From: an uncultured Tropicimonas sp.
GTDB lineage: Bacteria; Pseudomonadota; Alphaproteobacteria; Rhodobacterales; Rhodobacteraceae
Direction of reading: 5' to 3'
Assembly (NCBI GenBank): GCA_947495685.1
Contig: CANLZY010000012.1
Location: 91,887-155,886, forward strand
DNA length: 64,000 nucleotides
The notes beneath the pieces were generated by a model, which was not told the origin of the DNA, searched no databases, and saw nothing but the letters and a program-made list of their open reading frames with translations. A program made the position numbers and the translations under genes. This document shows, piece by piece, positions 27,037 to 35,431 of this stretch (its first letter is position 1; the number at the start of each line of letters is the position of its first letter).

Positions 27037-27275
27037 GACTGTCTCCTGAAAGCTATGCCGTATCCAAAAAGGTCGTTTCGCGCTCCGGTCCTCGGGCGGA
27101 TCGACCTTCGCGCCAATGATGCCACTGCGGCAGTATAGCGGTTTTGGTGGTAAAATGGCGGACAAAGCCTGCCTCGATCCTCGATCCTCGGTGCCCGTCT
27201 CGCGAAGGATTTTCGACGGATGCCAGGCGCGCATCCGTATAAGATCCAAAGCAAACTCCATGGAACGGAACGACG

Positions 27276-27878
27276 ATGATGCTGACACGCTTTTCTCCCT
27301 ATCTTCTCTGGGCCCTGCTGGCCCTTCCGGCCGCAGGAATGGTCGGGGAACTCCTCTCCTCTGCCGACCCGCGGATTTTGAACAAGCTGCTGCATCCAAC
27401 GGGTGAATTCGCCGCCCGCTTCATGATCATCGCGATGATGGCAACCCCGTTGACGCTGTTGCTGCCCGGATGGCGCGGTCCCCGGTGGATGCTCCGCAAC
27501 CGGCGATACTTCGGCGTTGCGGCCTTTGGCTACGCAGCTGCTCACACGGTGTTCTACGTTATCAACCGCGGGACGCTGGATCGTATCGTCCAAGAGATCG
27601 GCCAGTTCGACATGTGGACCGGCTGGCTCGCTTTCGCGATCTTTGTTCCGCTGGCGGCGACGTCGTTCAATGGAGCGATTCGCAGGCTTGGACCCAAGAT
27701 CTGGAAGGCGTTGCAGCGCTGGACCTATCCTGCGGCGGTGCTGACCCTGCTGCATTGGGCTGCGTTGCACAACTGGGAACACCCGGCAGGTGCCATTGTA
27801 CACTTTACCCCCCTTGCCCTGTTGGAACTCTATCGTATCTGGTGGAATATGAATCGGTCGCGCGCTGTCCCGGCCTGA
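27276..27878 (+). CDS. MsrQ/ferric-reductase-like heme membrane protein
   Basis: This 200-residue, about six-helix membrane protein has paired histidines suited to heme b binding (H-T-V-F-Y-V near residue 89; H-W-A-A-L-H-N near residue 158) and the text W-T-G-W-L-A-F near residue 115, typical of MsrQ and ferric-reductase-like domains. MsrQ passes electrons to the periplasmic methionine sulfoxide reductase MsrP; no msrP is next to it. It may therefore serve another redox partner. YtoQ follows 40 bp downstream in the same direction. Confidence 0.72.
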   Translation: MMLTRFSPYLLWALLALPAAGMVGELLSSADPRILNKLLHPTGEFAARFMIIAMMATPLTLLLPGWRGPRWMLRNRRYFGVAAFGYAAAHTVFYVINRGTLDRIVQEIGQFDMWTGWLAFAIFVPLAATSFNGAIRRLGPKIWKALQRWTYPAAVLTLLHWAALHNWEHPAGAIVHFTPLALLELYRIWWNMNRSRAVPA

Positions 27879-27918
27879 TCGCGGGCTGTTCTGACGCCCG
27901 CCAAGCAAGGAGCTTCCC

Positions 27919-28368
27919 ATGACCCTCAATGTCTACCTTTCCGGCGAAATCCATTCGGATTGGCGTGAACGCATCATTGCAGGGGCCGAGGGATTGGATG
28001 TTCAGTTCAGCGCCCCTGTAACCGACCACGCCGCAAGTGACGATTGCGGCGTGGCGATACTGGGGGCGGAACCAGACCCGTTCTGGCACGACCACAAGGG
28101 AGCCAAGCTGAACGCGATCCGGACGCGTCGGGCAATCGAGGCAGCGGACGTCGTGGTTGTTCGCTTTGGTGAGAAGTACCGGCAGTGGAATGCGGCGTTT
28201 GACGCCGGGTATGCTGCGGCACTGGGCAAGTCGCTGATCGTGCAGCATGGTGCAGACCACCGACATGCCCTCAAGGAGGTCGACGCGGCCGCGCTTGCGG
28301 TGGCGGAGCAGCCTGAACAAGTGGTGCAGATCCTGCGGTATGTGCTGACGGGCGAGCTACCGTCCTGA
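27919..28368 (+). CDS. ytoQ: YtoQ family protein
   Basis: This 149-residue soluble protein begins L-N-V-Y-L-S-G-E-I-H-S-D-W-R, the start of the YtoQ family, which has a nucleoside 2-deoxyribosyltransferase-like fold; it includes a D-V-V-V-V-R-F-G-E-K-Y-R-Q-W-N stretch near residue 76. No biochemical function is established that I know of. An AAGGAG site precedes the ATG. It is probably co-transcribed with the MsrQ-like gene. Confidence 0.88.
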   Translation: MTLNVYLSGEIHSDWRERIIAGAEGLDVQFSAPVTDHAASDDCGVAILGAEPDPFWHDHKGAKLNAIRTRRAIEAADVVVVRFGEKYRQWNAAFDAGYAAALGKSLIVQHGADHRHALKEVDAAALAVAEQPEQVVQILRYVLTGELPS

Positions 28369-28697
28369 TACAGCAGCGCTGCCCGCCATCCGGGGGGCAC
28401 AGGTCTGCACCGATCGCCCAAGCTGGATCATCTCGAACTGTCTTCTGCCGTTGGGGGATGAATGAGCGTCCATGGGGCACTGACGTCTGCGAACGATGTG
28501 TGAGGCTTTCTTCGGCGGTGCCGCTGCTTCCCTGATTGCATCAAATCTTGTAGGGGAACGGGGTCGTCGGCTGAGTGCCTGGTCGAACCGGTCTGCTTCG
28601 GGGGTCGAGGGGCTCCACTACTGTCTTTGCGAGCGGCACAAAGAAAAACGCCCCGGGACAAGCCCGAGGCGTTCGCAGAACTGATCGAAACGATTGG
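28369..28697. other. gene-free stretch between ytoQ and the duplicated surface-protein gene
   Basis: This 329-bp stretch holds the terminator at 28640-28674 and, from about 28503, sequence that is repeated with divergence near 29472, so it forms the outer edge of the tandem duplication. No further gene was recognised. Confidence 0.6.
28640..28674 (-). terminator. terminator of the first surface-protein copy
   Basis: Read on the minus strand, AACGCCTCGGG pairs with CCCGGGGCGTT (one mismatch) and is followed by TTTTTCTTT. It lies 24 bp after the stop of the gene at 28698. The same hairpin occurs at 29605 for the second copy. Confidence 0.85.
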
Positions 28698-29396
28698 TTA
28701 TTTGGATGACTTGCGCCGACGCAGGGCGAAACCACCCAGGAGCAGTGCGCCACCAAGTGCCGGAGCCATTGCCGGAACCGGCACGCTCGAGATCTCGATG
28801 ATCGAGTCCACTGTGAAGTCCGTCAGACGGATGCCTTGATAGAATTCCGTGCGGCCGACTTCGTCGGACGAAGACGTGGTCCGGATGGCGAAGGACGTGA
28901 TGGGCTGGATCACGGTCTCTGTGAACTTGGAGAACACATCAGTCGCGCCAAACGCGGTGGTGTTGAACGTCAACGTGGTGCCACCGGCCAAGGGCGGGTA
29001 GGTCGGGTCAAGGATGACCTCGACGTTTTCGGTGCCAGCATAGTGACCGAAGCCGATGTCCAGCAACGTCACCGGAACGTTGAAGCTGACCGCAATGTAC
29101 TCGGTCACGCCGATATCGCTGAGGCCCGGGCTACCGCCGATGCTGCCAGCGCCCCAACCCATCGGATCCGGGTTCGGCTTCACGTTCGTTCCGCCCACGT
29201 TGTATGGTGTGATGGTGGCAATGATATCCAGCAGGGGATCGTTGGCATCCTGCTCCGTCAGCACGGTCGTGTTGAGCCGCGGTTCGGAGTCATACTTGCC
29301 TTGAAGATCAAAGTTGACGCCGATCGCCATCGCGCTCGTGCCAACAAGTGTTGCGGACATAATCGCTGCAGCTGACAGTGTATTTTTAAGGAACAT
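28698..29396 (-). CDS. VPLPA-CTERM-like sorted surface protein, copy 1
   Basis: This 232-residue exported protein has a signal peptide (residues 1-23, cut likely after S-A-M-A), a beta-rich body of unknown function, and a C-terminal tripartite tail: V-P-V-P-A-M-A-P, a hydrophobic helix and R-R-R-K-S-S-K. This is the architecture of VPLPA/PEP-CTERM proteins handled by exosortase-type enzymes in Rhodobacterales; no exosortase is in the window. A strong AGGAGGTGA site precedes the ATG. It is nearly identical to the gene at 29663, and each copy has its own terminator and upstream box. Confidence 0.85.
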   Translation of the reverse strand: MFLKNTLSAAAIMSATLVGTSAMAIGVNFDLQGKYDSEPRLNTTVLTEQDANDPLLDIIATITPYNVGGTNVKPNPDPMGWGAGSIGGSPGLSDIGVTEYIAVSFNVPVTLLDIGFGHYAGTENVEVILDPTYPPLAGGTTLTFNTTAFGATDVFSKFTETVIQPITSFAIRTTSSSDEVGRTEFYQGIRLTDFTVDSIIEISSVPVPAMAPALGGALLLGGFALRRRKSSK

Positions 29397-29418
29397 ATTT
29401 CACCTCCTTCAGTCAGTG

Positions 29419-29434
29419 TTAACGAATGCTTAAC
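29419..29434 (+). promoter_or_regulatory. CtrA-like box upstream of surface-protein copy 1
   Basis: TTAA-CGAATGC-TTAAC matches the full CtrA consensus TTAA-N7-TTAAC, 23 bp upstream of the start codon at 29396. The site is also part of a perfect inverted repeat (GTGTTAA, 7 bp, TTAACAC), so another dimeric regulator is possible. The equivalent site before copy 2 has one changed base. Confidence 0.5.
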
Positions 29435-29604
29435 ACTTTGACTCGCAGCAAACAACGGTCTTGCTATTTGTGGCGATTCCTTCGGGGGTGCGGCTGCTGA
29501 CTTGATTGAATCAGATCATGGGCGTACGGCGTCGTCGGCAGTTTTCCTGGCCGCAACGGTTCGTCTCGGGCGAAGGCTGGACCGCCGCCGTTGCAAAGGG
29601 GGCC

Positions 29605-29637
29605 AAAGCAAAACGCCCCGGGACAAGCCCGAGGCGT
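29605..29637 (-). terminator. terminator of the second surface-protein copy
   Basis: This is the same hairpin as at 28640 (AACGCC and GGCGTT arms around CGGG/CCCG, then TTTTGC on the minus strand), 26 bp after the stop of the gene at 29663. Confidence 0.8.
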
Positions 29638-29662
29638 TCGCAGAACTGATCGAAACGATCGG

Positions 29663-30358
29663 TTACTTGGACGACTTGCGCCGACGCAGGGCGAAACCAC
29701 CCAGGAGCAGTGCGCCACCAAGTGCCGGAGCCATTGCCGGAACCGGAACGCTCGGAACTTCGAGGATCGAGTCAACCGTGAAGTCCGTCAGACGGATGCC
29801 CTGATACTCTTCGGTACGGTCAAGGCCGTTGGACGAAGACGTGGTCCGGATGGCGAAGGACGTGATGGGCTGGATCACGGTCTCGGTGAACTTGGAGAAC
29901 ACATCAAGTGCGCCAAACGCGGTGCTGTTGAACGTCAGCGTGGTGCCACCGGCCAAAGGCGGGTAGGTCGGGTTCAGGATGACCTCGACGATTTCGGTAC
30001 CAGCGAAGTGGCCAAAGCCGATGTCGAGCAGCGTCACAGGAACGTTGAAGCTGACGGCCATGTACTCGGTCACACCGATGTTGGCTGTGCCCGGGCTACC
30101 AACACTGCCGGCACCCCAACCCATCGCATCCGGGTTCGGCTTCACGTTCGTTCCGCCCGAGTTGAACGGCTGGATGGTCGCAATGATATCCAGCAGGGGA
30201 TCGTTGGCATCCTGCTCCGTCAGCACGGTCGTGTTGAGCCGCGGTTCGGAGGCATACTTGCCTTGAAGATCAAAGTTGACGCCGATCGCCATCGCGCTCG
30301 TGCCAACAAATGTTGCGGAGATAATCGCCGCAGCTGTCAATGTGTTTTTAAGGAACAT
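29663..30358 (-). CDS. VPLPA-CTERM-like sorted surface protein, copy 2
   Basis: This 231-residue paralogue of the gene at 28698 has the same signal peptide, body and C-terminal sorting tail (V-P-V-P-A-M-A-P-A-L-G-G, hydrophobic helix, R-R-R-K-S-S-K). Differences cluster in surface-loop-like stretches such as the segment following A-T-I-x-P and the E-V-G-R-T/G-L-D-R-T region. A GAGGTGA site precedes the ATG. Function unknown; a secreted or envelope-anchored structural role is inferred from the sorting tail. Confidence 0.85.
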   Translation of the reverse strand: MFLKNTLTAAAIISATFVGTSAMAIGVNFDLQGKYASEPRLNTTVLTEQDANDPLLDIIATIQPFNSGGTNVKPNPDAMGWGAGSVGSPGTANIGVTEYMAVSFNVPVTLLDIGFGHFAGTEIVEVILNPTYPPLAGGTTLTFNSTAFGALDVFSKFTETVIQPITSFAIRTTSSSNGLDRTEEYQGIRLTDFTVDSILEVPSVPVPAMAPALGGALLLGGFALRRRKSSK

Positions 30359-30784
30359 ACTTCACCTCATTCAGTCAGTCCTAAGCAATGATTAACACTT
30401 CGGCCCGTATCAAACAACGGTCTTGGCATCTTCTTGCTAAAATTTTCCATAATTTGGTTAATATGGTCATCTGAAGCATCCCGGGGCGGTCTTTTGGCCA
30501 CAATGCGATGAATTCTTCATGATTGGCGCCGATTTCCGCACAATGCTTCGGCCTGCTTCGGCCTGCTTCGGGCGGTCCCGGCTCTCATTCTGAACGCGGA
30601 AGTTCACGTTAGGGAAATGCGGACGCGTCAGGAACAACCTATGCGGGAAGCAAACGGCATAGGAGGCAGAATCAGAAACCCCCGCACATGGCGGGGGCAT
30701 CAAACCTTGTGGCGCCACGGTCAGGCGCGTTCTCATTCCGACGCTGAAGATCAGATTCGACTGGGTCAGGTGACCCGGGTCGAA
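30359..30784. other. promoter region of copy 2 and repeat-rich gap before rpsU
   Basis: This 426-bp gap holds a CtrA-like box with one mismatch (CTAA-GCAATGA-TTAAC, 30381-30396), the duplicated block at 30411-30425, an AT-rich stretch at 30435-30470, a short tandem repeat of CTTCGGCCTG (30546-30570), and the rpsU terminator (30675-30700). No gene was recognised. Confidence 0.6.
30675..30700 (-). terminator. rho-independent terminator of rpsU
   Basis: On the minus strand CCCCCGC pairs with GCGGGGG around a short loop, followed by TTTCTG, about 85 bp after the rpsU stop. Confidence 0.75.
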
Positions 30785-30991
30785 TTAGAGCATGCCTTCA
30801 CGCTGGGCCTTCTTGCGAGCGAGCTTGCGGGCACGGCGGATGGCCTCGGCCTTCTCGCGCGCCTTCTTTTCGGAAGGTTTCTCGAAGGCTTGCTTGAGCT
30901 TCATCTCGCGAAAAACGCCTTCGCGCTGAAGCTTCTTCTTGAGCGCACGGAGCGCCTGATCGACATTGTTGTCGCGAACACTGACCTGCAT
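30785..30991 (-). CDS. rpsU: 30S ribosomal protein S21
   Basis: This 68-residue, highly basic small-subunit protein is recognisable by [25 protein letters not shown] and the [10 protein letters not shown] tail. The ATG at 30991 follows an AAAGGTGG site; the upstream open frame is not part of the gene. It is monocistronic with its own terminator and divergent from the COQ9 gene. Confidence 0.97.
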   Translation of the reverse strand: MQVSVRDNNVDQALRALKKKLQREGVFREMKLKQAFEKPSEKKAREKAEAIRRARKLARKKAQREGML

Positions 30992-31107
30992 GTGGGTGTC
31001 ACCACCTTTCTTGTTAGAGTTGCGGATGTTTGCAGGAGGTGGCCATATAGCAAGGCCCGTGGGCTGTGTCCATCTGCGGCGAGAAAAAACTGAACGAGAG
31101 AATCCCG

Positions 31108-31869
31108 ATGAGCGATACGATCCGACCAGCCGCCGACGAGACAAATGCAGACCTGAAGTCCCGACTGCTGGATGCGGCGCTGTTCAGCGTGGCCTTCGAC
31201 GGTTGGAGCGAGTCCACGTTCCGGTCTGCCTGCGTTGATTCCGGTATTGATCCGGCGGTGGCGCGCGTGCTGTTCCCGCGCGGTGGTGTCGATCTGGCCC
31301 TGGCCTATCATCAACGTGGTGACGATCTGATGATGGAGCGGCTGGCACTGGAGGATCTGCCAACCTTGCGGCTGCGCGAACGGATTGCCCGGGCGATCCA
31401 GGTGCGGATCGAAGTGATCGAGGACAAGGAAGCGGTCCGGCGCGGGTCGGCGTTGTTTTCGCTGCCCCAGTATGCCGGCGACGGCGCCCGGGCGATCTGG
31501 GGCACGGCGGACCGGATCTGGATGGCGCTTGGGGATACGTCCGACGATATAAACTGGTATTCGAAGCGGGCGTCGCTGGCCGGAGTATACGGTGCGACGG
31601 TCCTGTTCTGGCTTGGCGATGACAGCGATGGCACGGAGCGCACCTGGGATTTCATGCATCGCCGGGTCGAGGACGTGCTAAACTTCGAGAAGGTGCGGGC
31701 CCGGGTGACGGGAAACCCGGTGTTGAAGCTGGTGTTTGCCGGTCCGAACTGGCTGGTGCGAAAGGTGCGGGCGCCGTCGGGCAATCCGTTCCGCAAGACC
31801 GCTGGAATGCCGGGGAGCTGGGCCGAGGACGAGACCACCGTTTCTGGCACCACCCCCGGCCAGGGGTGA
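31108..31869 (+). CDS. COQ9 family protein
   Basis: This 253-residue protein has a TetR-like helical start ([15 protein letters not shown] near residue 20), the [12 protein letters not shown] motif near residue 57, and the [15 protein letters not shown] segment near residue 140, all hallmarks of the COQ9 family. In yeast and animals COQ9 binds ubiquinone precursors and assists COQ7 hydroxylation. Its bacterial role is inferred to be an accessory of ubiquinone synthesis. A quinone oxidoreductase gene follows 54 bp downstream. Confidence 0.92.
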   Translation: MSDTIRPAADETNADLKSRLLDAALFSVAFDGWSESTFRSACVDSGIDPAVARVLFPRGGVDLALAYHQRGDDLMMERLALEDLPTLRLRERIARAIQVRIEVIEDKEAVRRGSALFSLPQYAGDGARAIWGTADRIWMALGDTSDDINWYSKRASLAGVYGATVLFWLGDDSDGTERTWDFMHRRVEDVLNFEKVRARVTGNPVLKLVFAGPNWLVRKVRAPSGNPFRKTAGMPGSWAEDETTVSGTTPGQG

Positions 31870-31923
31870 TTGAATCCGGCGCGCAGGCAGGCCACAAACG
31901 GGCAACCAAGAAGGATGCCCGAC

Positions 31924-32913
31924 ATGACCCTGCCAGAGACGATGCGCGCCATGGAAATTTCCGAACCCGGTGGCCCGGATGTTCTGAAACTGACCGAACG
32001 ACCGGTGCCGCAGCCCGGGCCTGGACAGGTCCTGATCCGGGTCGCCTGGGCCGGGGTGAACCGCCCTGATGCACTGCAACGGGCCGGCAGCTACAAGCCG
32101 CCCGCCGGTGCCAGCGACCTGCCGGGGCTGGAGGCATCCGGCGTCGTTGCGGCTGTCGGGGCTGGCGTGACGCAATGGGCGTCCGGCGACGAGGTGTGTG
32201 CCCTGCTGCCCGGTGGCGGCTATGCCGAGTATGTCGTGACCCCCGCCGCCCATGCCTTGCGTCTGCCGCAAGGCATGGCGTTGCGCGAGGCGGCCTGCCT
32301 GCCCGAAACCTTCTTCACGGTCTGGAGCAACGTCTTTCAGCGTGGCGGGTTGAAGGCCGGGGAGAGGTTCCTGGTGCATGGCGGCAGTTCCGGCATTGGC
32401 ACGACGGCGATCCAGCTGGCTCGGCATTTCGGGGCGCGGGTCTTTGCAACCGCAGGGTCGGCGGAGAAATGCACTGCCTGTGCCCGTCTGGGTGCAGAGC
32501 GGGCGATCAATTATCGTGACGAGGATTTCGTCGAAATCCTGCGGGTCGAAGGTGGCGCCGACCTGATCCTTGACATGGTGGGGGGCGAGTACCTGCCGCG
32601 CAACGTCAAGGCGCTGGCCGACGATGGGCGCTTGGTACAGATCGCGTTTTTGCAAGGGCCCAAGGTGGCCTTGAACTTCGCCCAGATCATGATGCGGCGG
32701 CTGACCATCACAGGGTCGACGCTGCGCCCACAATCAGACCTGGCCAAGGCGCGCATCGCCGACGCCCTCTCGGTGCAGGTCTGGCCATTGCTCGATGCGG
32801 GGGTGATTGCGCCGCAAATGGATTCCGAGTTTCCGCTGGAGCAGGCCGCCGCGGCCCATACCCGGATGGAGAGTTCGGGTCACGTCGGAAAGATCGTCCT
32901 ACAGGTTGCCTAG
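31924..32913 (+). CDS. NAD(P)H quinone oxidoreductase, PIG3 family
   Basis: This 329-residue zinc-independent medium-chain reductase begins M-R-A-M-E-I-S-E-P-G-G-P-D-V-L, has V-N-R-P-D-A-L-Q-R-A-G near residue 45, and the NADPH-binding V-H-G-G-S-S-G-I-G-T-T-A-I-Q-L-A stretch near residue 148, typical of PIG3/TP53I3-type quinone oxidoreductases. The ATG at 31924 has an AAGGA site nine bases upstream. The stop codon lies at the edge of the downstream IS5 element: TAG is part of the CTAG at the junction. Confidence 0.92.
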   Translation: MTLPETMRAMEISEPGGPDVLKLTERPVPQPGPGQVLIRVAWAGVNRPDALQRAGSYKPPAGASDLPGLEASGVVAAVGAGVTQWASGDEVCALLPGGGYAEYVVTPAAHALRLPQGMALREAACLPETFFTVWSNVFQRGGLKAGERFLVHGGSSGIGTTAIQLARHFGARVFATAGSAEKCTACARLGAERAINYRDEDFVEILRVEGGADLILDMVGGEYLPRNVKALADDGRLVQIAFLQGPKVALNFAQIMMRRLTITGSTLRPQSDLAKARIADALSVQVWPLLDAGVIAPQMDSEFPLEQAAAAHTRMESSGHVGKIVLQVA

Positions 32914-33751
32914 TGTCAGGACTCATAGCCAGAAAATGACTGTTGCCGCGAGAGCGATGGCCGAGAGGAAGGCCTTTGGGTATCTGTCGTGGCGTGATGC
33001 CACTCGTCGCCAGTCCTTGAGGCGACCGAACGTGCACTCGATGCGATAGCGGCGCTTGTATCGCTGCTTGTTGTATTTGATCTTTGTCTTGCGGGACGTC
33101 CTGGGCGGGATGCACGGGCGAATTCCTCTATCTGCCAGTGCGTTCCGGAACCAATCCGCATCGTGGCCCCTGTCGGCGAGCAGCCAGTCGGCATCCGGCA
33201 GGGAGCCAAACTTGGCCGCAGCGCCCGTGTCGTCGCTCGCCTGGCCGGCTGTGACGAAGAAGCGGATCGGACGCCTATTGTGATCGGTGACGGCATGAAG
33301 CTTGGTATTCATTCCCCCCTTCGTTCGACCGATCAGGCATCCACGCCCGCCTTTTTCACGCTCAGGCTCGATGCCGTGCGGTGTGCCTTCAAATATGTCG
33401 CGTCGATCATGATGGTCCGGGGATCGTGAGCTTCTTCTGCCAGGCCGGTCATGATCCGGGCAAAGACACCCATTCGGCTCCAGCGCACCCAACGGATGTA
33501 AAGGGTCTTGTGAGGGCCGTATTCGACGGGAGCATCACGCCACCTCAACCCATTGCGGTTGATGCACATAATCCCACTCAACACCCGCCGATCATCGACA
33601 CGGGGACGCCCGTGAGACTTGGGAAAGAGTGGGCGCAACCGCTCCATCTGTTCGTCGTCCAACCAGTATGGATCACCCATACCACACCTCCAGGGAGGTG
33701 CCGGGAATCATGCCCCAAGATCCAAGTCAATGGGGCCTGACCCTGAGCACC
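32912..33751 (-). mobile_element. IS5-family insertion sequence, about 0.84 kb
   Basis: The element contains a two-frame transposase gene and imperfect terminal inverted repeats: AGTGTCAGGACTCATAG at the left edge matches the complement of the right edge at 33735-33751 in 13 of 17 bases. The left junction reads CTAG, a target common for the IS5 group, but no matching duplication is visible at the right, so exact ends are uncertain. Both reading frames are intact, so it may be active. It is inserted between the quinone oxidoreductase gene and aqpZ. Confidence 0.82.
32923..33680 (-). CDS. IS5-family transposase made by programmed -1 frameshift
   Basis: Frame A (33680 down to 33333) starts M-G-D-P-Y-W-L-D-D-E-Q-M and covers the DUF4096-type N-terminal domain and the first catalytic Asp (M-I-D-A-T-Y). 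Frame B, in the -1 frame, continues with L-I-G-R-T-K-G-G-M-N-T-K-L-H, A-D-R-G-H-D-A-D-W-F (second Asp) and Y-R-I-E-C-T-F-G-R-L-K (catalytic Glu), ending at 32923. The overlap contains the slippery run AAAAAGG. This is the standard expression mode of the IS1031/IS427-like IS5 elements. A GGAGGTG site precedes the start. Confidence 0.85.
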
Positions 33752-33898
33752 ATTCACGTACGGGGGGCGGGCTGCGTGCGTTCCCTCGAAGATAATACTT
33801 CGATTTTGAATGATTCTGCGGCACGGTGCGCGCCGTTGACCGGGTCGGGCTGATCGGGTGGACGTGTAGGTTGGTGCAATTACAATGGGGACGCTTCC

Positions 33899-34594
33899 AT
33901 GCCCAAGAAACTTCTCGCCGAATTCATAGGTACGTTCTGGTTGGTGTTGGGGGGCTGTGGAGCAGCCGTTCTGGCGACCGGAAATCTCGATGTCGGTATC
34001 GGATGGGTCGGCGTCGCGCTGGCCTTTGGCCTGACAGTCATGACCATGGCCTATGCCGTTGGCGGCATCTCCGGGGGCCATTTCAACCCTGCGGTGTCGC
34101 TTGGCCTGATGATCGCGGGGCGCTTCGACAGCAAGGATCTGATCCCTTACTGGGTGTCGCAGGTCCTCGGGGGCTTGCTAGCCGGACTGGTGCTGTTCGT
34201 CATCGCAAGTGGCAAGTCCGGGCTGGAGTCGCTGGGCGGTTTCGCCTCCAACGGCTATGGGGCGGCATCGCCCGAGGGATATGGCCTTCTGTCTGCGCTG
34301 CTGTGCGAAATCGTGATGACGGCGATGTTCATCGTGATCATTCTCGGCGCGACATCCAAGCGCGTGCCGGCCGGGTTTGCTCCCATCGCGATCGGCCTGG
34401 GCCTGACTCTCATCCACCTTATCTCGATCCCGGTGACCAACACATCGGTCAACCCGGCGCGCTCCACCGGTGTGGCGCTGTTTGCCGGCGGGACCGCCAT
34501 GTTGCAACTGTGGCTGTTCTGGGTCGCTCCGCTGATCGGCGGTGCCCTCGGCGCCTATGTCTGGAAATTCCTGGACGGCGATTCGGACAGCTGA
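33899..34594 (+). CDS. aqpZ: aquaporin Z
   Basis: This 231-residue water channel has six membrane helices and the two pore NPA boxes, H-F-N-P-A-V-S near residue 61 and S-V-N-P-A-R-S near residue 184. The arginine after the second box and the His in helix 5 (L-I-H-L-I-S) match the narrow selectivity filter of water-specific aquaporins rather than glycerol facilitators. Length is normal. It is flanked by the IS5 element upstream and a strong hairpin downstream. Confidence 0.95.
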   Translation: MPKKLLAEFIGTFWLVLGGCGAAVLATGNLDVGIGWVGVALAFGLTVMTMAYAVGGISGGHFNPAVSLGLMIAGRFDSKDLIPYWVSQVLGGLLAGLVLFVIASGKSGLESLGGFASNGYGAASPEGYGLLSALLCEIVMTAMFIVIILGATSKRVPAGFAPIAIGLGLTLIHLISIPVTNTSVNPARSTGVALFAGGTAMLQLWLFWVAPLIGGALGAYVWKFLDGDSDS

Positions 34595-34606
34595 TCCGTT
34601 GAGATC

Positions 34607-34636
34607 GCCATGGGCCGGCTTCGGCTGGCCCATGGC
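34607..34636. terminator. strong hairpin between convergent aqpZ and RNase T2 genes
   Basis: GCCATGGGCC and GGCCCATGGC form a perfect 10-bp stem with further G-C pairs inside the loop, 12 bp after the aqpZ stop. There is no T-run on either side, so it may act as a rho-assisted or RNA-stabilising structure for both convergent genes. Confidence 0.55.
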
Positions 34637-34677
34637 GCGTCTGGCCTATGCCAGCAAAAGGCGTTGCGACCCCAATC

Positions 34678-35307
34678 CTAACGGATCGGGTCCAGAAGGG
34701 CCTTTCCAAGGGTGCAGTCCCGGCGCGCGTCCGGGGCACAGCGACGCGGCTCCAGATCCTTGGTCAGGCAGATCCGCGTTTCCATGATCCGGCCATCCCG
34801 GCAGGTGATCGTGACCATGTCCTTTTCCAGATCCGGGTTCACCTCCAGCCATGCCTCTTCGATCACCGAGGCCGGAAGCGCGACCGTCTTGTCCAGTTTG
34901 CGCAGTACAGGCGGGCGAACGACGCTGTCATAGGCCTTGCGCGACAGGTCGTAAAACTCGACCGACGACAGGCCCGAACAACGCCCGTGCTTCTTCCATT
35001 GGTACCATGCCAGGCCACTGGACCCCATGATATCGACCATTTCGTTGCTCTGGCTGCGCGATGGGTTGCGTTCGACCGTGTTGCAGAAACTCGGCCAGCC
35101 GTCCTCGTATTGCGGCCAGAGCCCGTGCAGGACCCAACCGTAGTCGCCTGAGGAGTCACATTGTTCAGCTCCCTTGGCGTCACCCTCGATGGCACAGAAA
35201 TTCGGGGACCAACTGAGGGACATGACATAATAGTCAAAGTCACCGGCGGCCTCGCCGTCGGCACAGGCCGCGCCAACCATGGCCATCCATACTGCTACCC
35301 AACGCAT
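34678..35307 (-). CDS. secreted ribonuclease T2 family protein
   Basis: This 209-residue predicted periplasmic or secreted RNase has a signal peptide ending near residue 20. The two conserved active-site segments are present: L-H-G-L-W-P-Q (CAS I) near residue 62 and W-K-K-H-G-R-C (CAS II) near residue 105, each with the catalytic histidine. Eight cysteines suggest disulfide bonds outside the cytoplasm. It would degrade RNA for nutrient or phosphate scavenging. The ATG at 35307 follows AAAGGGAAG. It is divergent from the DUF1013 regulator. Confidence 0.9.
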   Translation of the reverse strand: MRWVAVWMAMVGAACADGEAAGDFDYYVMSLSWSPNFCAIEGDAKGAEQCDSSGDYGWVLHGLWPQYEDGWPSFCNTVERNPSRSQSNEMVDIMGSSGLAWYQWKKHGRCSGLSSVEFYDLSRKAYDSVVRPPVLRKLDKTVALPASVIEEAWLEVNPDLEKDMVTITCRDGRIMETRICLTKDLEPRRCAPDARRDCTLGKALLDPIR

Positions 35308-35431
35308 TTTGACTTCCCTTTCCGATTTTGCAGGCTTATATCCGCTCCAATTCCCGAAAACGAGGAAAAGCGGCTCACCCAAGGCTGCGGCCCTTTCCAG
35401 GCCACGGGAGAATTGTGCTAAGGAGGCAGAC

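Larger units (their letters stand above)
28503..30430. repeat. tandem duplication, two units of about 0.97 kb
   Basis: Two direct copies (about 28503-29471 and 29472-30430) each contain a terminator, a VPLPA-CTERM-like gene and its promoter region. Gene stops are 965 bp apart, and translated products differ at few positions. Upstream blocks such as CAAACAACGGTCTTG occur at 29449 and 30411. Boundaries are approximate because the outer parts have diverged. Confidence 0.85.
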
